Positions 12,117 to 24,700 are shown, numbered from the stretch's first letter. The stretch is 64,000 nucleotides of DNA from Allacma fusca (GCA_947179485.1 OX359246.1:31124001-31188000), one strand, 5' to 3'. Notes: generated by a model not told the origin, from the letters alone. Program-made: numbers and translations.

Positions 12117-13579
12117 TTTCAAGGTGTGGTGTTAAATAGTTGAGAGGGTCAGTCTAAAAATAATAGTAATAAATAAGAGTTTTAGACCATTATTTAAAAT
12201 ATTCCTCTTCAAAAATTTAATCAACACCCACAATAAATTACTGTAGATTTACACAAAAAAATATATGTGCAATAATAAAGTATACACACTTTGTTTATAC
12301 AAATAAAGGACAAGACAAACCTATAGTTACGTAGGAAGAATCCACTGGAGCTAAAATCTGAATCAGCTCAAAATTATCACAGAGAAAAATTCCCCTTTGA
12401 GTCTCAAATCCCAAATAAGTAAATATACAAAATGTGTGAGCTCAAAAACTGGAAGGAGCAACAGTTTGTAACTGATTCGGATGAATTATTCAATAGTGTG
12501 AAAGTGCATGTAGCACAGCCAAAATTGAAAGTAGAGTAAAACAGAGTCTCAGCCTGCCTCAGCTTACATAGAATTACAGAGCTGTCTATGAATGAGAGGA
12601 ATACTTTCCCATATGAAGATTGGACGCCCTCCAAGTCATGACGACAACATTTTGGACTTTGGCATGTGGAGGATTCAAAGATCATTTGTTTATATGCACT
12701 TGCACGAGTCTCTCTGTAATTATACCGGGAACGTTACCCGTCCTATACGCATTTTGGGGTTTTTGGGATCTTATTCACCGAAGAGTGAACTTTGGTCTAA
12801 GGCACATATAACCACATACGGTTATTAATACGCACTGATAGCACCTTGACTATACGTATGTATATGCCCAAAGCTGTATATGTATCCTATGTACTGTACA
12901 TATATAGATTGGAGATGCAAAATGTCTTCAAGGTAAACGCTGTTTAATGATTCAGAAGTCAATGCTACAGCGTAGTTTATGTAGAGACTGGATTCGGAGT
13001 GTAATGTTTTTAGAACTTCCAGCATCCGGTACTTTTTTTTATCATCTTTACTTGCGATGCGTTTCAAAGTGCAAAAAAAACAAATACCCGCAAATGTATA
13101 CACATTTTTTGGCAGTTTCTTGAAGGCGTGGTGGGTGAAGTACACAAACGCAGATGCATGTTCGGACTATACAGGATGAAGGATTCATTTGATCTTGTGT
13201 GCTTCCAAATTTTACGGGTTTTGTTCATACCCTATAATTATTACTGTATTATGAATTGCTCCAATTTTTTTATTAGAGTTGAGTGGCGGAAATTCCAAGA
13301 CAAAATGATTCCCATTGAGTTTTCTATTATTTGTCTAGCTCAGAAAATAATCACCCTGCAGGTTTTATGGTACATTATTTGTACATATCTGAATCATACA
13401 AAAATTAATCAGCCTATTGCAGTAGGAGTTAAAAATCATTTTTAATGTACTTTTTATTTGATCCGCTTTAAATTCATGTCCAAATTTGGAGAACTTGGTA
13501 AAGTTTCAATTGTGAGTTCTAATGTCAAAGGTGATTAGAATTCAATTATTCACAAGACCTTATATGTAATTATATGCAA
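12117..13579. other. Intergenic, VLCAD promoter side
   Basis: Upstream flank of the dehydrogenase and downstream flank of the next minus-strand gene. Only short unsupported frames. No element with clear ends seen. Confidence 0.6.
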
Positions 13580-15788
13580 TCAGTCAAAAGAAATTTGTTT
13601 CACCCCCGAGGGAGATTTGACATCAATACGGTAACTCAAGGCTTTGCTACGAATCCGACTGTAGGAGTTGTCAAAGGTGAAGATGTAGTCACCGGGTTGG
13701 TCACAAGTAATCGTACCCTCTTGCAAATTCACATGGGAATCCACTTTTCCCTTCTCAATGTACGCCTTTCCGTCCCGAGTCACCCCAAAAGAAATGTCAT
13801 ATTTTTCTGTCTTGAAAGCCCAGGATATGGTGCTGTTCCCTTCATCTACTCCACAATTCAAATCCAGCTTATCCCCTCCTGGGATGGTCACTGCCATAAA
13901 AACTGACTCGTCGTCATCTTCATCCTCTTCATCTATATATAGTGCGTGGAGAGTCTCACTATTGGTTCCCCCGAATTTAGGGGGTAGGATTCCTGCAGGC
14001 AGCTCTTTTAACATTTCCTTTTTGTAAATGTCAGGGTTTGTTCCGAAAATTTTAAATTTATTCGCAGTTTTCGGTCCTAGGATAGGTTTCACCAGAGTAA
14101 ATGCAGCCGAAAATGCCCGCCCGGCTAGAGATACATACATAATTATGGGAGGAGCAAATAGGAATAATTTTGTAAACGACAGATTTAAATACAATGGATT
14201 TTTTAAATTATGATTACTACCATTAGGAATGAAGAATCTTTTCACGGATTCGGGATGATAGGCTTCAAATTTCTTTGCGATTTGAAGCAAAGTATCTACA
14301 ACTGGAATCATTTTTAAATTTGAAGGATGATACACTTGAGTTCCATGGGACGATACGTTCTTAGCCAATTATAATAATGCTTACCTATTAAAGATGAAAA
14401 GGTGAGCAAGGATAGGTTGTAGGTATCAATGATGACAACAAATTGAGTGGTTGGGATGCCCTCTGGTGTCAATTTATCAATCATTGTGTTTTCGATTTCC
14501 TCGTACAGCCTATCCACATATCTGATAACATCACTGGCCAAACCGAGCTCGGAAAGTTTCCTGCAGTTCCATCTGTTGAATGGGACGAATATAACTGAAA
14601 AATAAGGAAATTGATGTGATGCGTATAGGAGATAAAGAATTTCGAATATTATCCCATGCGTTTTAAAAATTCCATTCAAATTTGACTAATTTTGATTTTG
14701 GTTATTGATTTGGTTACCGGGAGAATTTTCGCTATCTACTCCAAGGAACTGATAAGGAGCCATAGTTCTTACATCTTCCGGAGGTTCCCATAAAAGAATA
14801 TTGTCAATGTTATCCTTTCTCCGGTATTCCAGATACTGCAATAACAACAAAATAATTAGTCATAATGGACGTGCCGTTTCCTCAAAATTTGTTTCATTTT
14901 GATTATGATAGGTCCTCACGTTTGAAAGCGTTGCTTTAGCTCCGTCCAAATCATTGCCTCGAGCTTACCACAAATCCAAATACAAAGTCTCAAGTTAAAG
15001 TAGTAATGATTATAAATAATTAATAAAGTATCGCTGGCGTAAATTGAATTGTCAGATACGGTAAGTTACTTAAATAACCTCTAAGCCAGCGAATAAGGAA
15101 GTAATCAGATCGTTGAGATTCGGATAGTTCCAGGTCCGAGATATGGTTCCGAAACTAGATTTATAAGATTGGATTGAATTTGAAATTCTAATAAAATTCA
15201 ATTCTAAATTTGAAAGTAGATATTTAGTCATATGCATTCAAAAATAAATATCCGGAAGAACTTTTAGGGATCTACTTTTGCTTTTTACAGACGTTCCCCA
15301 TAAGTTCAATATGGTTATGCAAAAATATACCAGATTCATGTAAAGCTTCACCAGAAGTTCTTTATTACCAAAACTTCACCAGAAGTTCTTTATTACCAAA
15401 ACTTCACCAGAAGTTCTTTATTACCAAAACTTCACCAGAAGTTCTTTATTACCAAAACTTCACCAGAAGTTCTTTATTACCAAAACTTCCCAGAAGTTCA
15501 TTCTTGTCAAACTTTCACCAAAAGTTCAATTTTGCTTTGCAAAAATGCACCAGATGTTCAAGTTTGCTTAAAAAATGAAACCAAAAAGCAAAGTCATATT
15601 GCAAAACTCACCAGATGTTTACCTTTCTGTTGTATATATTTCCCCGGAAGTTCACTTTTACCCAGGAGTTCAGTTTGAGGCTGTCTCTCACTTACAACTA
15701 GTGACTAAACCATATCAATTTTTCGGGAAAATTAAATAATAGTTACCTTCAAAAGTATGGAATGTTCTTGATCATTAATAGTACCCAT
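13580..15788 (-). CDS. CRAL-TRIO/GOLD domain SEC14-like lipid-transfer protein, copy 1
   Basis: Seven exons give 371 aa: 15747-15788, 15079-15154, 14920-14963, 14718-14835, 14385-14594, 14221-14301 and 13580-14124. Residues about 5-65 form the CRAL-TRIO N helix region (FLIRWLRARGNDLDGAKATL), about 80-245 the lipid-binding CRAL-TRIO fold (ending LPPKFGGT), and about 270-365 a GOLD beta-sandwich (ITCDQPGDYIFTFDNSYSR). SEC14L-type proteins bind hydrophobic ligands and move or sense them at membranes; the ligand here is unknown. There is no signal peptide, so it is probably cytosolic. A near-twin with identical exon lengths lies 710 bp upstream at 16499-18602. An acidic run (DEEDEDDDE) sits between the two domains. 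Intron 1 carries a 28-bp tandem repeat. The start was chosen because it matches the exon 1 length of the twin. Confidence 0.9.
15340..15500 (-). repeat. Tandem repeat, ~28-bp unit containing ACTTCACCAGAAGTTC
   Basis: About five nearly identical units, each with an imperfect palindrome (ACTTC...GAAGT), lie in intron 1 of SEC14-like copy 1. Degenerate half-units extend to about 15690. Confidence 0.9.
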
Positions 15789-16498
15789 TGTGACGGTCCC
15801 GTTTTACCAGCAAATTTTACAGACGGAAAAGGTGGATGACACTGGTAGGAACTCATTTCCAATGTCCCCCTTTATAGTTTACATCTTTTATTACATATTG
15901 TATGTATGTCGCCGAGCTGTGAAAAAAACCTTCTATAAAATTGTACGATTGACTGCTCTTCGTGCCGAAGATAATGGAATCATTTCAATATAGCAAATCC
16001 TCGATTGACGTCTGCTTGAATCGGTTTCCTTTGAAATGTTTTGCAACAATAATAATTATTATTGTGAGTAATTATTCAATTAAATGAAAGTTCCCGGATT
16101 GTTGGAGCACAATACTAAACCTAATGTCAACATTCTGAAATGACCTTGTAACCCTCAACTTTGAACGATATCTGATAATTGAAAAAGTTTTATTGGTAGA
16201 ATGTGTACAGTATTACGATTACGTAAATAGAAGGAAATAAATGATTTAGAATGATGAGTCTAGAATGGAACAATAATTATTGCAAATTATTGAACATCAG
16301 CTAATTGAAAATACCTTTCACGGGGTTCCACCAAATCCATGCGGGGAGAACTGTACTAATAATTGCTGTGTTCAAAAATTATACTAATTTAGAAACATTA
16401 TTTATTTTAAATAAAACAAGTAATAATTGAATGTGCTTTCATTCAAATTTCCAATGCTATTATTTTACTGGTACATAGTAGTAAGACTGAATGGGAAG
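15789..16498. other. Intergenic spacer of the SEC14-like tandem pair
   Basis: 710 bp that must hold the 3' end of copy 2 and the promoter of copy 1. No distinct motif recognised. Confidence 0.6.
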
Positions 16499-18602
16499 TC
16501 AGTCAAAAGACATTTGTTTCACCCCCGACGGAGATTTGACATCAATACGGTAACTCAATGTTTTGTTCCGAAGTCGACTATAGGAGTTGTCAAATGTGAA
16601 GATGTAGTCACCGGGTTGGTCACAAGTAATCGTGCCCTCTTGCAAATTCACATGGGAATCCACTTTTCCCTTCTCAATGTACGCCTTTCCGTCCCTCGTC
16701 ACCCCAAAAGAAATGTCATATTTTTCTGTCTTGAAAGCCCAGGATATGATGCTGTTCCCTTCGTCAACCCCAAAATTAAGTACGAGTTTCTCACCCCCTG
16801 GGACGGTCACATACAGGAATAATGGTTCGTCATCTGTCTCATCGTCCATGTCAATCTTCGCCAAATCCTCTGCCTCCACATTGGTCCCACCATACAGAGG
16901 AGGTAAAATACTTGCGGGTAAATCTTTTAACAGGTCTGCTATATACTTTTCAGGAGTATTCCCGTAAATTCGCAGTTTTTCGACTGTTTTTTGATCCAGG
17001 ATTGGCTTGACCAGAGCGTACACAGCTGAGAATACACGTCCGGCTGGAAAGAATTAGCAATATTTAATTACTCATTCAAATGTTAAAAGGTCACTCCAAA
17101 GTTAGCGAATTCTTTCCATTGGAGATCAATGAAAATCAAGCCTACGATTACTTTAGCCTATTGTAATGACAGTTTGTAGATCAGAATACATGCATATATG
17201 GTCCCGCAAGGATCAAAACATGACAAGAAACTCATACTTTCAAAATCTCACAAAACTTTATTGTAACAAGAGTAATTTGGATTTATTACCGTTGAGTATG
17301 TAGAATCGTTTTACAGTTTCAGGGTGATAGGCCTCAAAATTTTTTGAGCCTTGCATAAAAGTATCTATGACTGCAAAAAAAAAAAGGATTTTCAGGTTGA
17401 ATAGAAATTAATAATTAGCATATGAAAATAAGCTTGTCCATTTTAAAGAATTTTCGCAGTGTTTCATTCTACCATAACTTTGGTGCATGGATGTTGGTAC
17501 CTCGAATATTTGAGAATGCCATCATGGAGAGTTTGTCAGCATCAAAAATATACACAAACTGAGAGACGGGAAGCCCCGCCGGGGTTTTTCTTCCAGCCAT
17601 GATCACCTCAACTTCTTCATATAGCCGCTCAACGTACTTGAGGTATTCATTGATGAGACCTGCCTCAACGAGCTTTTGTATCTTCCATTTGCCGAAAGGG
17701 ACGAGCAGAACTATTTTGTAAATTAAGTGAAAAAGTACAGCATTGAGTAATAATTACTTTATAGCTGGATTTGAAAGTACTATCATTTCTAGTAAGAGTT
17801 AAAAATCTAAATAATAATATTAATCTCAATTTTATTTTTATATTATAATAATTACAAACGCATCCCCGGAACAAGTATGATTTTGGGAATGTTCTCAGAT
17901 ATGTTTCCAATATATTTGAGCCCCAATTTAGACTAAAATGTCTTTTAAGGAGATTTTTGTATTGTAAGAGAATCATATTAGTCACATGTTTAAATTACCT
18001 GGAGAATTCTCATAATCAAATCCTATAAGTTTTGATGGTGCCAGAGTTTTCCATTCTTTTGAAGGCTCCCATGATAACAGATTATCAACATCCATTCTCT
18101 TTCTGTAGTCAAGGTACTAAATTATATTTTAAAATAAATAGATATCACTTTCCAGGATTTAATTAAATGTGCTGTTATTACATATACAGATAATACATAT
18201 ATATACATGGATTTATATGTGCAGTCAGGATTACGTTTGATAGCATTGCTTTAGCCTTCTCCACATCATGGTCCCGAGCTTCATTCCAAAAATTAATTAT
18301 CACATAATTTCGCCTCTAAATTGTTTCTTATATTTTATATAATAAAAATATTTTAAAGAAAAAATATAATGACATAGTTCTAACCTCGAAGCCAACGTAA
18401 TAGGAAGTGATCCGTTTGCTGGGAATCTTTCAGTGGGAAGTTTGAAATTCTATTTCTAAACTATGGGAAAAGGAATTTTAGTTATCTACATTTCAGTCAA
18501 TTCATGACGGTTCATTTTGTGCTATCAAAATTTCCTACAGTATTTAATGAAAATCTTTACCTCTTCTAATAACACATGCTCTTTTTCACCAATTCCTGCC
18601 AT
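16499..18602 (-). CDS. CRAL-TRIO/GOLD domain SEC14-like lipid-transfer protein, copy 2
   Basis: Seven exons give 371 aa: 18561-18602, 18385-18460, 18235-18278, 17999-18116, 17501-17710, 17290-17370 and 16499-17043. Every exon has exactly the length of its counterpart in copy 1 (42, 76, 44, 118, 210, 81 and 545 nt), so the pair arose by tandem duplication. The same three regions are visible: CRAL-TRIO N (DHFLLRWLRARDHDVEKAKA), the lipid-binding fold, and a C-terminal GOLD domain. The first ~285 residues have diverged strongly from copy 1, whereas the last ~85 are almost identical, suggesting conversion. The role is inferred as intracellular lipid binding or transfer. It appears intact. Confidence 0.9.
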
Positions 18603-19711
18603 GTTGCATGGAGTTAGGAAAAAAATAAGGCATGAGTATAATCATAAGTATGTATATACATATAATTATATTATACTATTTAAAGCCACTCCTGTATGTT
18701 TATGAAACGCTGATGCTTTTAACTTTGTGATTTTATTGTCCATTGTATTTCGCCACTTTTGCAAAAAGAACTTTAAAATACGGATTTTCCTTTGTTAATA
18801 AATACAATTATGCGAATGATTGAATTTATTATTTTTAATTAATTTTGTAGAACAAAATTAATTTGTAATATTTATTAACGAGTAGTATTTCAATAATTAG
18901 ACAAATATAGGGTCCGGCATTGACATGTCCCGGCCTTCGAAGGCTACCCTTCAAAGAAGTTTTCATTGTAGGCAGCTCAGCGATTTTTCAGTCCACAGAG
19001 AAGGAATATGGAAGGTGCGCAGATTTTTTTCCCGAAGGTTGAGGGAAGGCTTCATAAAATTTGTGAAAATGGTAGGCGAATGAAGGAGGGTTAGATGTAG
19101 CCTTCGGATGTAATAAAGGCTCCATGTGGATGATGCCTGATGCATAAAATACAGGGCAAAAGTTTGAACGTTGCTAAATATTTCCACGAACCTTTATTCA
19201 TACGTGACGATATATACTATTGATCAAACTTCGTTTTCAAAATTAATGCATGTCTTGATACCACTTTTATAACCTATATTTTTTGTATTTCTTGGTGAAA
19301 TTTACCTATAAGTAATTTTCACCAAGTATTTTCGAAATAGTATTTTGGGACACGGCGATCAAACTCGTGGACAGTACTATGTACTTAGCTTATAAGGTAC
19401 TAAACAATATTCTGAGAAGTAATAATATGAAGGAAAGAGCAATCAAGGTTATAAGACTTATTGTTAATTCGCTCTTGCTAAAACTCAATCGAATAAATAT
19501 TCGAGGTCGTTATATTATTTTATTCTTTTATTTCACGATATTATTTTACGGACAAACTCACGAAACCCGGAAATTGTAGGGATATGCTAGGTTCCATAGA
19601 TATCCTGTACACCCGTGCCGAGCACTGATTCAAACACAACGTCAAGTCTAATTCCAAGAAAAGGAACTAAATCTAACCCATTCCGCTAGTTAGTGTTTGA
19701 CATTTACATTG
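18603..19711. other. Intergenic with AAGGCTTC-type palindromes
   Basis: Between about 18930 and 19140 are several inverted copies of CGAAGG/CCTTCG, perhaps a degraded element. Near 19610 a CCGAGCACTG end resembles the end at 24690. No supported gene. Confidence 0.4.
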
Positions 19712-21586
19712 TTAGTTACAACTGACAAAAGCTTGTAAGCTAATTTCAATGACCAATATAATAATTCCCAATACATTTCCACACCCGAAGAGTCGAAACA
19801 TAGCAGGGGCCTGTGGGTTATTCCATGTGAACAGGTGACTTGAACCTTTCCGCTTCACTTTCTTTCCGGATACCAATTTGCCGTAGTAATATGTTAATTT
19901 TGCTTCGTAGTAGTTCTCTCGTTCCTTCCTCCATATGGCGTCATACAAACCAAACATACCTGATTCCAGAAAAACTTGCAGACGTTTAAATAAGCTTGTA
20001 CGCATTGGTGTCAAAAAACTCCAACCCATAGGATACACGACGAATTTCTCCTGTCCTTTGTGACATCTGATTTGTAATGAAAGCATTGGCAAATACTTGA
20101 GATAAGCGTCGACTTTCTGTTCGTATCCCATTAGTGCTCGTTTCGGTTTCCAAAGGAGGTATTCTGAAATAATTTTCTCATTATTAATTTCCGTGATATC
20201 GGCAGTTAATTTTAATTCCTTCATATAACTTAGCTCCTGAAATGGGCCTGGGATTTTCGTTTTGGCCATCATAGGAAACAAGGAGCCTGACTTCCTCACT
20301 ACAAGTCGGTATTTTTCTTTGGCTAGCGCACTAAAGGTTTTGATGGTTTCTTCTTTGACAGGTGAGACCAGTAGACTTTCAATGTGTGATGTGTACTCCA
20401 CACTGATTACAAAAGCCATGGAACACCATAAGATATACCAAAATAACTTTCGGGTACGAACTCTTCCACCCTGACATAATAACGGGGTTGCAACAATTAT
20501 AATGGATTCAATGAAGGTTCCTTTGTAAATTATCCACAACAATGTGGACATAATGAACAATGTGAAAACCAAGAAAATCCACACCGTTGCATTAATTGGA
20601 TATAGTATTGCAGCTAGATTTGAATTAAATAAAGATGTAGAATTTGAGCAGTACAGAAAATAGTGCGGTGAATCAAATGTACGGATTGTTCTCGCGAGTG
20701 CAAATGAAACAAAATCTGTTTGGTAACTTTGAGCGTAAATAGTGGGATACTTCCAATATCTTGTTTTTTTAACATAATCTATAATATATGAAACATTTAG
20801 TTGGCTCGCCATTTCCAAAATGATTTTCATCTTTACGATTATTGTTCCATACATGCGTGGATAACACCGCCCTAATCGAAGGTCCAGTAATGTTAGATCG
20901 TTAGCGTCCACATTGATGTTTTTTAGGTCATGATGATCGTTGAGCGCTATCGGCCACCCATTGAGAGAATACTGTCGATCGAAAATGTTTCTGTTATTAA
21001 CTTCCCGTTTTATACAAGCTTCAACTTGGTTTTGACAAAGTGTTTGCAATACAAATGATTTAATTATTCCGTAATAATTTTGTTGTTTTTCAAGCTCTAG
21101 AATGATATTATTGTCCGCTAAATTTTTCAAAGGAGGTAAAATACTACTTTCTGCACTAAATAAATCTATACATGTAAGGAATGACGGGTAAGTTGAAGTT
21201 TTTAGTAATATGATGCTGTCTGTTTCTTGGTTAAAGTAAAATGAGCTTGTCAAGTAAAACGGGGGATATTCAAATTTACCACCCCTGATTTTAATTTTAG
21301 TGATGTGAATTCTCCCGTTCGTTTTGAAGCTGAACGGTATATTTTCACCAAAGAAATTTTTACCAACTAAAGTCTTTATGATTAAGGATTTTCCCGACAA
21401 GAACAGTAGTTGACAGAGGAAGTTTGAAAATAATTTGGACTCACTTTCATGGTATACAATTTCAAAATTTTTCAGACTATCGAACAAGTCCAATAGAGTC
21501 GTGTATCTTGAGTTTTGTGGGTGAACGAAGGTAGTAAAACTACAAATATAAGCAACTACGAGTAATATAACTAGCCGGGTGATCAT
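19712..21586 (-). CDS. Divergent ionotropic receptor (IR), intronless
   Basis: A single 624-aa frame. Residues 1-23 form a signal peptide. A long extracellular region follows. A hydrophobic span near residues 330-355 (NATVWIFLVFTLFIMS) would be M1, a second near 378-398 (FWYILWCSMAFVISVEYTSH) corresponds to the pore-distal helix, and a last helix lies near 600-620 (GIIILVIEISLQAFV). The order of signal peptide, N-lobe, three-helix channel with S2 lobe, then M3 is the topology of arthropod chemosensory IRs. Overall sequence is highly divergent, as expected for the divergent IR class that mainly serves taste or contact chemoreception. The ligand cannot be predicted. The intronless structure contrasts with the three-exon IR at 26278-28487. 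It could also be a non-functional relative, but the frame is uninterrupted. Confidence 0.8.
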   Translation of the reverse strand: MITRLVILLVVAYICSFTTFVHPQNSRYTTLLDLFDSLKNFEIVYHESESKLFSNFLCQLLFLSGKSLIIKTLVGKNFFGENIPFSFKTNGRIHITKIKIRGGKFEYPPFYLTSSFYFNQETDSIILLKTSTYPSFLTCIDLFSAESSILPPLKNLADNNIILELEKQQNYYGIIKSFVLQTLCQNQVEACIKREVNNRNIFDRQYSLNGWPIALNDHHDLKNINVDANDLTLLDLRLGRCYPRMYGTIIVKMKIILEMASQLNVSYIIDYVKKTRYWKYPTIYAQSYQTDFVSFALARTIRTFDSPHYFLYCSNSTSLFNSNLAAILYPINATVWIFLVFTLFIMSTLLWIIYKGTFIESIIIVATPLLCQGGRVRTRKLFWYILWCSMAFVISVEYTSHIESLLVSPVKEETIKTFSALAKEKYRLVVRKSGSLFPMMAKTKIPGPFQELSYMKELKLTADITEINNEKIISEYLLWKPKRALMGYEQKVDAYLKYLPMLSLQIRCHKGQEKFVVYPMGWSFLTPMRTSLFKRLQVFLESGMFGLYDAIWRKERENYYEAKLTYYYGKLVSGKKVKRKGSSHLFTWNNPQAPAMFRLFGCGNVLGIIILVIEISLQAFVSCN

Positions 21587-21762
21587 TTAGTATCTAGCGT
21601 CAATTATGTCTACGTAACGTTCATCGTTTGCGGTAAATTTCCGAAACTCGTTTTAAACTGAATAAAAATTTTAGTCGAGTCATTTAAAGGTAGTCAACTA
21701 GACAGTAAAATAAAGAGGACAACTTCCATCTAGGAATTTTTATAAACTGTTGGACCGTTAAT

Positions 21763-22052
21763 TAGAATCTACGCGGTGGAAAATGTAGAATTATACCGGA
21801 TATTAAGTTTATTTGTTTATATGCAATGTGTAGGCAATACTATTAATGCATTAATTTTTAAAGTGTTTAGTAAAACACGAACGTATAAGGTAATATTGAG
21901 AGCAACTTTTAATTTAAAGCAATCACTTCGGATAGAATATATATATATAATATATATATAAATATATATATATTTATGCATTGCCTACAAGCAAACGTCG
22001 TGATCTGTCCACTCATGATCGGGTTGAGATTCTTTATGAGTGTTGGAACCTG
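21763..22052. repeat. Duplicated non-coding block, copy A
   Basis: Shares long collinear similarity with 24701-24939: TAGAATCTACG start, GTAGGCAATACTATTAATGC core and TACAAGCAAACG near the end. Copy A has an extra (AT)n run at about 21938-21972. It lies just upstream of the first IR gene. Confidence 0.85.
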
Positions 22053-22502
22053 GTCCAAAGTCCCCGACATTAGCCTTCCCAGCTGAAAAATTTTAATTTG
22101 TCAATTTTTTGACCTCCATTAAAAGTGTCCGGGATTTTGGAAATTTTCCCTAGGCGTTAAAGACATCCTATTTGAATTTTTTGAAAAAATTATTTAAGGC
22201 ATTTTGTGATTTTTTTAATAAACAGTGACGAAATTCAAATCCTACTACCCCAAAATAATAACTTGCTGAATGAAATGAAATGTATTCTCGCTAATTGGAA
22301 TTGGGACGAATTCTTTATTACTAAACTCTCCATAACTTGCTTTTCAACTTGGAGAACAAGAAAAATTTTTTTTCCGGCTAATCGAACTCTGTGTATAGAA
22401 AATGTTATACAGAAAAATTGAGTTGATCATAATTTTTCCAAGTCAAATATTGCGGTTTCAGGAAATAAATGTGGGAGGCAATATTGAATATTCATTTTAT
22501 AT

Positions 22503-23684
22503 TAGACATGTTCATACCGTTCTTGTTTAAAATACCGTAATTACCGTTACCGTAAAGTGGAAAAACTCCGGTAATATTTTTAAGGTACGGTATCGTAAAT
22601 TAATCCGATTATGGTAAAAACACGAATATAAGTCGATTTTTATGGTATGTGTGTAAAGATATGAAGTAAAAAATCCAACATCAGTTATTCAACAATCAGT
22701 TTAGCGTCTTTGATGTCAATTAATGTGAGAGTATTAAATGTGCAGAAATTCCTTTTAAATTTACTGTAAGCTAGTTTGAAAAAAAATCAAATTTCCTTTT
22801 TTACATTCGTATGAAAAATATGAAAATCATAAAATATAGAAAACGATACTGAATTCTTCGATCTATCTTCTAGTAATTTTTCCTAAACTAAATCTTTACC
22901 GAATTCGGTCGTACTTACATTAATTTAGGAAGTGACTTCCCATCTCCTTCTCATAACAGGTGAAGTGCCATCATGCCGTCAGACCGACTCAAAAAATGAC
23001 TCCAAACACTTGAATTACTAGACGCACGACTTGGTTTAGATTCTTAATAAGGGAGCGTACACAAATTACGTCACCCACAGGGTGGGTAGGTAGTTGCAGT
23101 AATTGGTGACCAATAATGACATTGTAGTGGGGTTCACATCAGCAAAGATGACGCCACCAAAATTTTCCGCCGTTTTTGAAGGTCCCTTACATTTTTCGCT
23201 TGTATTATGATGACGCGAATATAAAAGGATAAATTCATTCCTGAATTCAAAGCGCAGAACCAAACGATTCTATTACACAGCAAGTTTGTCTGTCTAGTGA
23301 CATCATCTCTGTACAGGGTGGGTGGATTCAGCAATAAATGACACATGGTGATGATGGGATGGGAGGGTCTGAAATATCTTCCTTTTTGGGTGACGTAATT
23401 TGTGTATGCTCCCTAATCAGTTCGATTAAGTTTTGTTTCCATTTTGACACTACACACAATCTTTATTGTCGAACGAATTCCTTTCATTTTTGAGTTTAAC
23501 TCTTTTTAATGAAAATTCGAGTATGTAACACCACAATTTTATGAGCCTTCCGCTGGATTGACGATATCGTATGGAGTTACGATATCGCTTCAAAAAACCG
23601 AGAATTATCGTACCTAAACCGTACCTAAATTTTTTACGGTAATTACGGTATTACCGTACTACGATACCGTAGTTGACATGTCTA
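22503..23684. mobile_element. hAT non-autonomous element, 8-bp target duplication
   Basis: The ends are TAGACATGT and its inverse, flanked by the exact 8-bp duplication TTTTATAT at 22495-22502 and 23685-23692. Inside each end lie clustered ACCGTAATTACC-type motifs (about 22520-22630 and 23565-23675). The interior has no transposase and carries a second inserted element at 23051-23413. Confidence 0.9.
23051..23413. mobile_element. PIF/Harbinger-like MITE nested in the hAT element
   Basis: Inverted ends of about 28 bp (inner part ACACAAATTACGTCACCC) are flanked by TAA at 23048-23050 and 23414-23416. The ACGTCA core resembles that of the MITE at 1301, but the outer bases differ, so it may be a different family. 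Non-coding. Confidence 0.7.
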
Positions 23685-23692
23685 TTTTATAT

Positions 23693-24414
23693 TACAGCTT
23701 TATAAAACAAACATTCGTAAACTGTCTCTCACATTTATGAAGCCCGAGACGGAGATTTTCGAAAAATGCAGGCAAAATAGGACTAAAATGCAACCCCATG
23801 GAAGTTTTGAACGCCAAGTTCAGATGTCTGTCAAGTTCTTTTAACATCAAAATTATCAAGATTAATCAAAGGGACTGAAATATAAATATTGCGTGCAAGG
23901 AATGATATTTTTCATTCTAAAATGTTATAAATATTCAGCTCAATAAATACTCAAAGTGTCATAAATACCCAGAATTGAAAATGCTCAAATTGCCTGCATA
24001 AAATGCCTTGGCGTTTTCAAATGGGCAACCCTGGGTACTTGTAACGTTAAGAAATGGATCTGCTAATAAATGTATATTTATTCCGATTTTATCTCGTAAT
24101 ACGTCGTAATCTTCAAATAATTGTAATGTTACGCTCCCAATGAAGCTAATTAAATTGAATCCCAAGAACCTCCCTCTTGAAATTCTTCGTTGATGAGCTT
24201 CACTATTTAAGTCGATAAACAGATGATTTCACTGACTCTACGCTCTATTTCTTTATTAGATTCCTTGGATGAATTATTAGAAGCGTTAGATTGCAACTAC
24301 CACGTAATCATAAATGAGACGAAGCCACTTGGCTCTGTCACTAACGCAAGTATCTGTATACTACGAAATAAGCAACTCCACGGTTGGTAGGTCTTATTGT
24401 TAGCCATAGTAATC
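23693..24414. other. Spacer between elements
   Basis: AT-rich sequence with no convincing frame, lying between the hAT element and the GGGTACC array. Confidence 0.5.
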
Positions 24415-24700
24415 CATCCCATCACGAATCCTTGAAGTACCCAAAAATACTCGGGTACAGCACCCACGGGTACAGGCATTTTACATAGTGATACCCGTAC
24501 CCATTGGGTACTACCCGATTGCTACTGAGTGGGTACCCATACCCGTACCCGTACCTGTACCCACTTTATTGCCTAAAATCCAGAGTACTCGGGTAGTACC
24601 CGCGTACTTGCCAGTACGCAACTTCTGTACCCGGGTAGTACCCATACCTGTACCCGTACCCATTTACCCGAGTATTACCCGTACCCAGTCCGAGCACTGC
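24415..24700. mobile_element. Array of GTACCCGTACCC motifs, probable hAT-like end
   Basis: Dense direct and inverted copies of GGGTAC/GTACCC. The right edge ends in CCGAGCACTG directly against the duplicated block at 24701. A left terminus and target duplication were not found. A related but separate array lies at about 52295-52530. Confidence 0.45.

Noticed and set aside
18930-19190. AAGGCTTC palindrome cluster as a bounded transposon
   Set aside because: No terminal inverted repeats or target duplication could be identified.
24415-24700. Complete hAT element with GTACCC arrays
   Set aside because: Only one plausible end (CCGAGCACTG) was found; no left terminus or 8-bp duplication, so it is listed only as a probable end.
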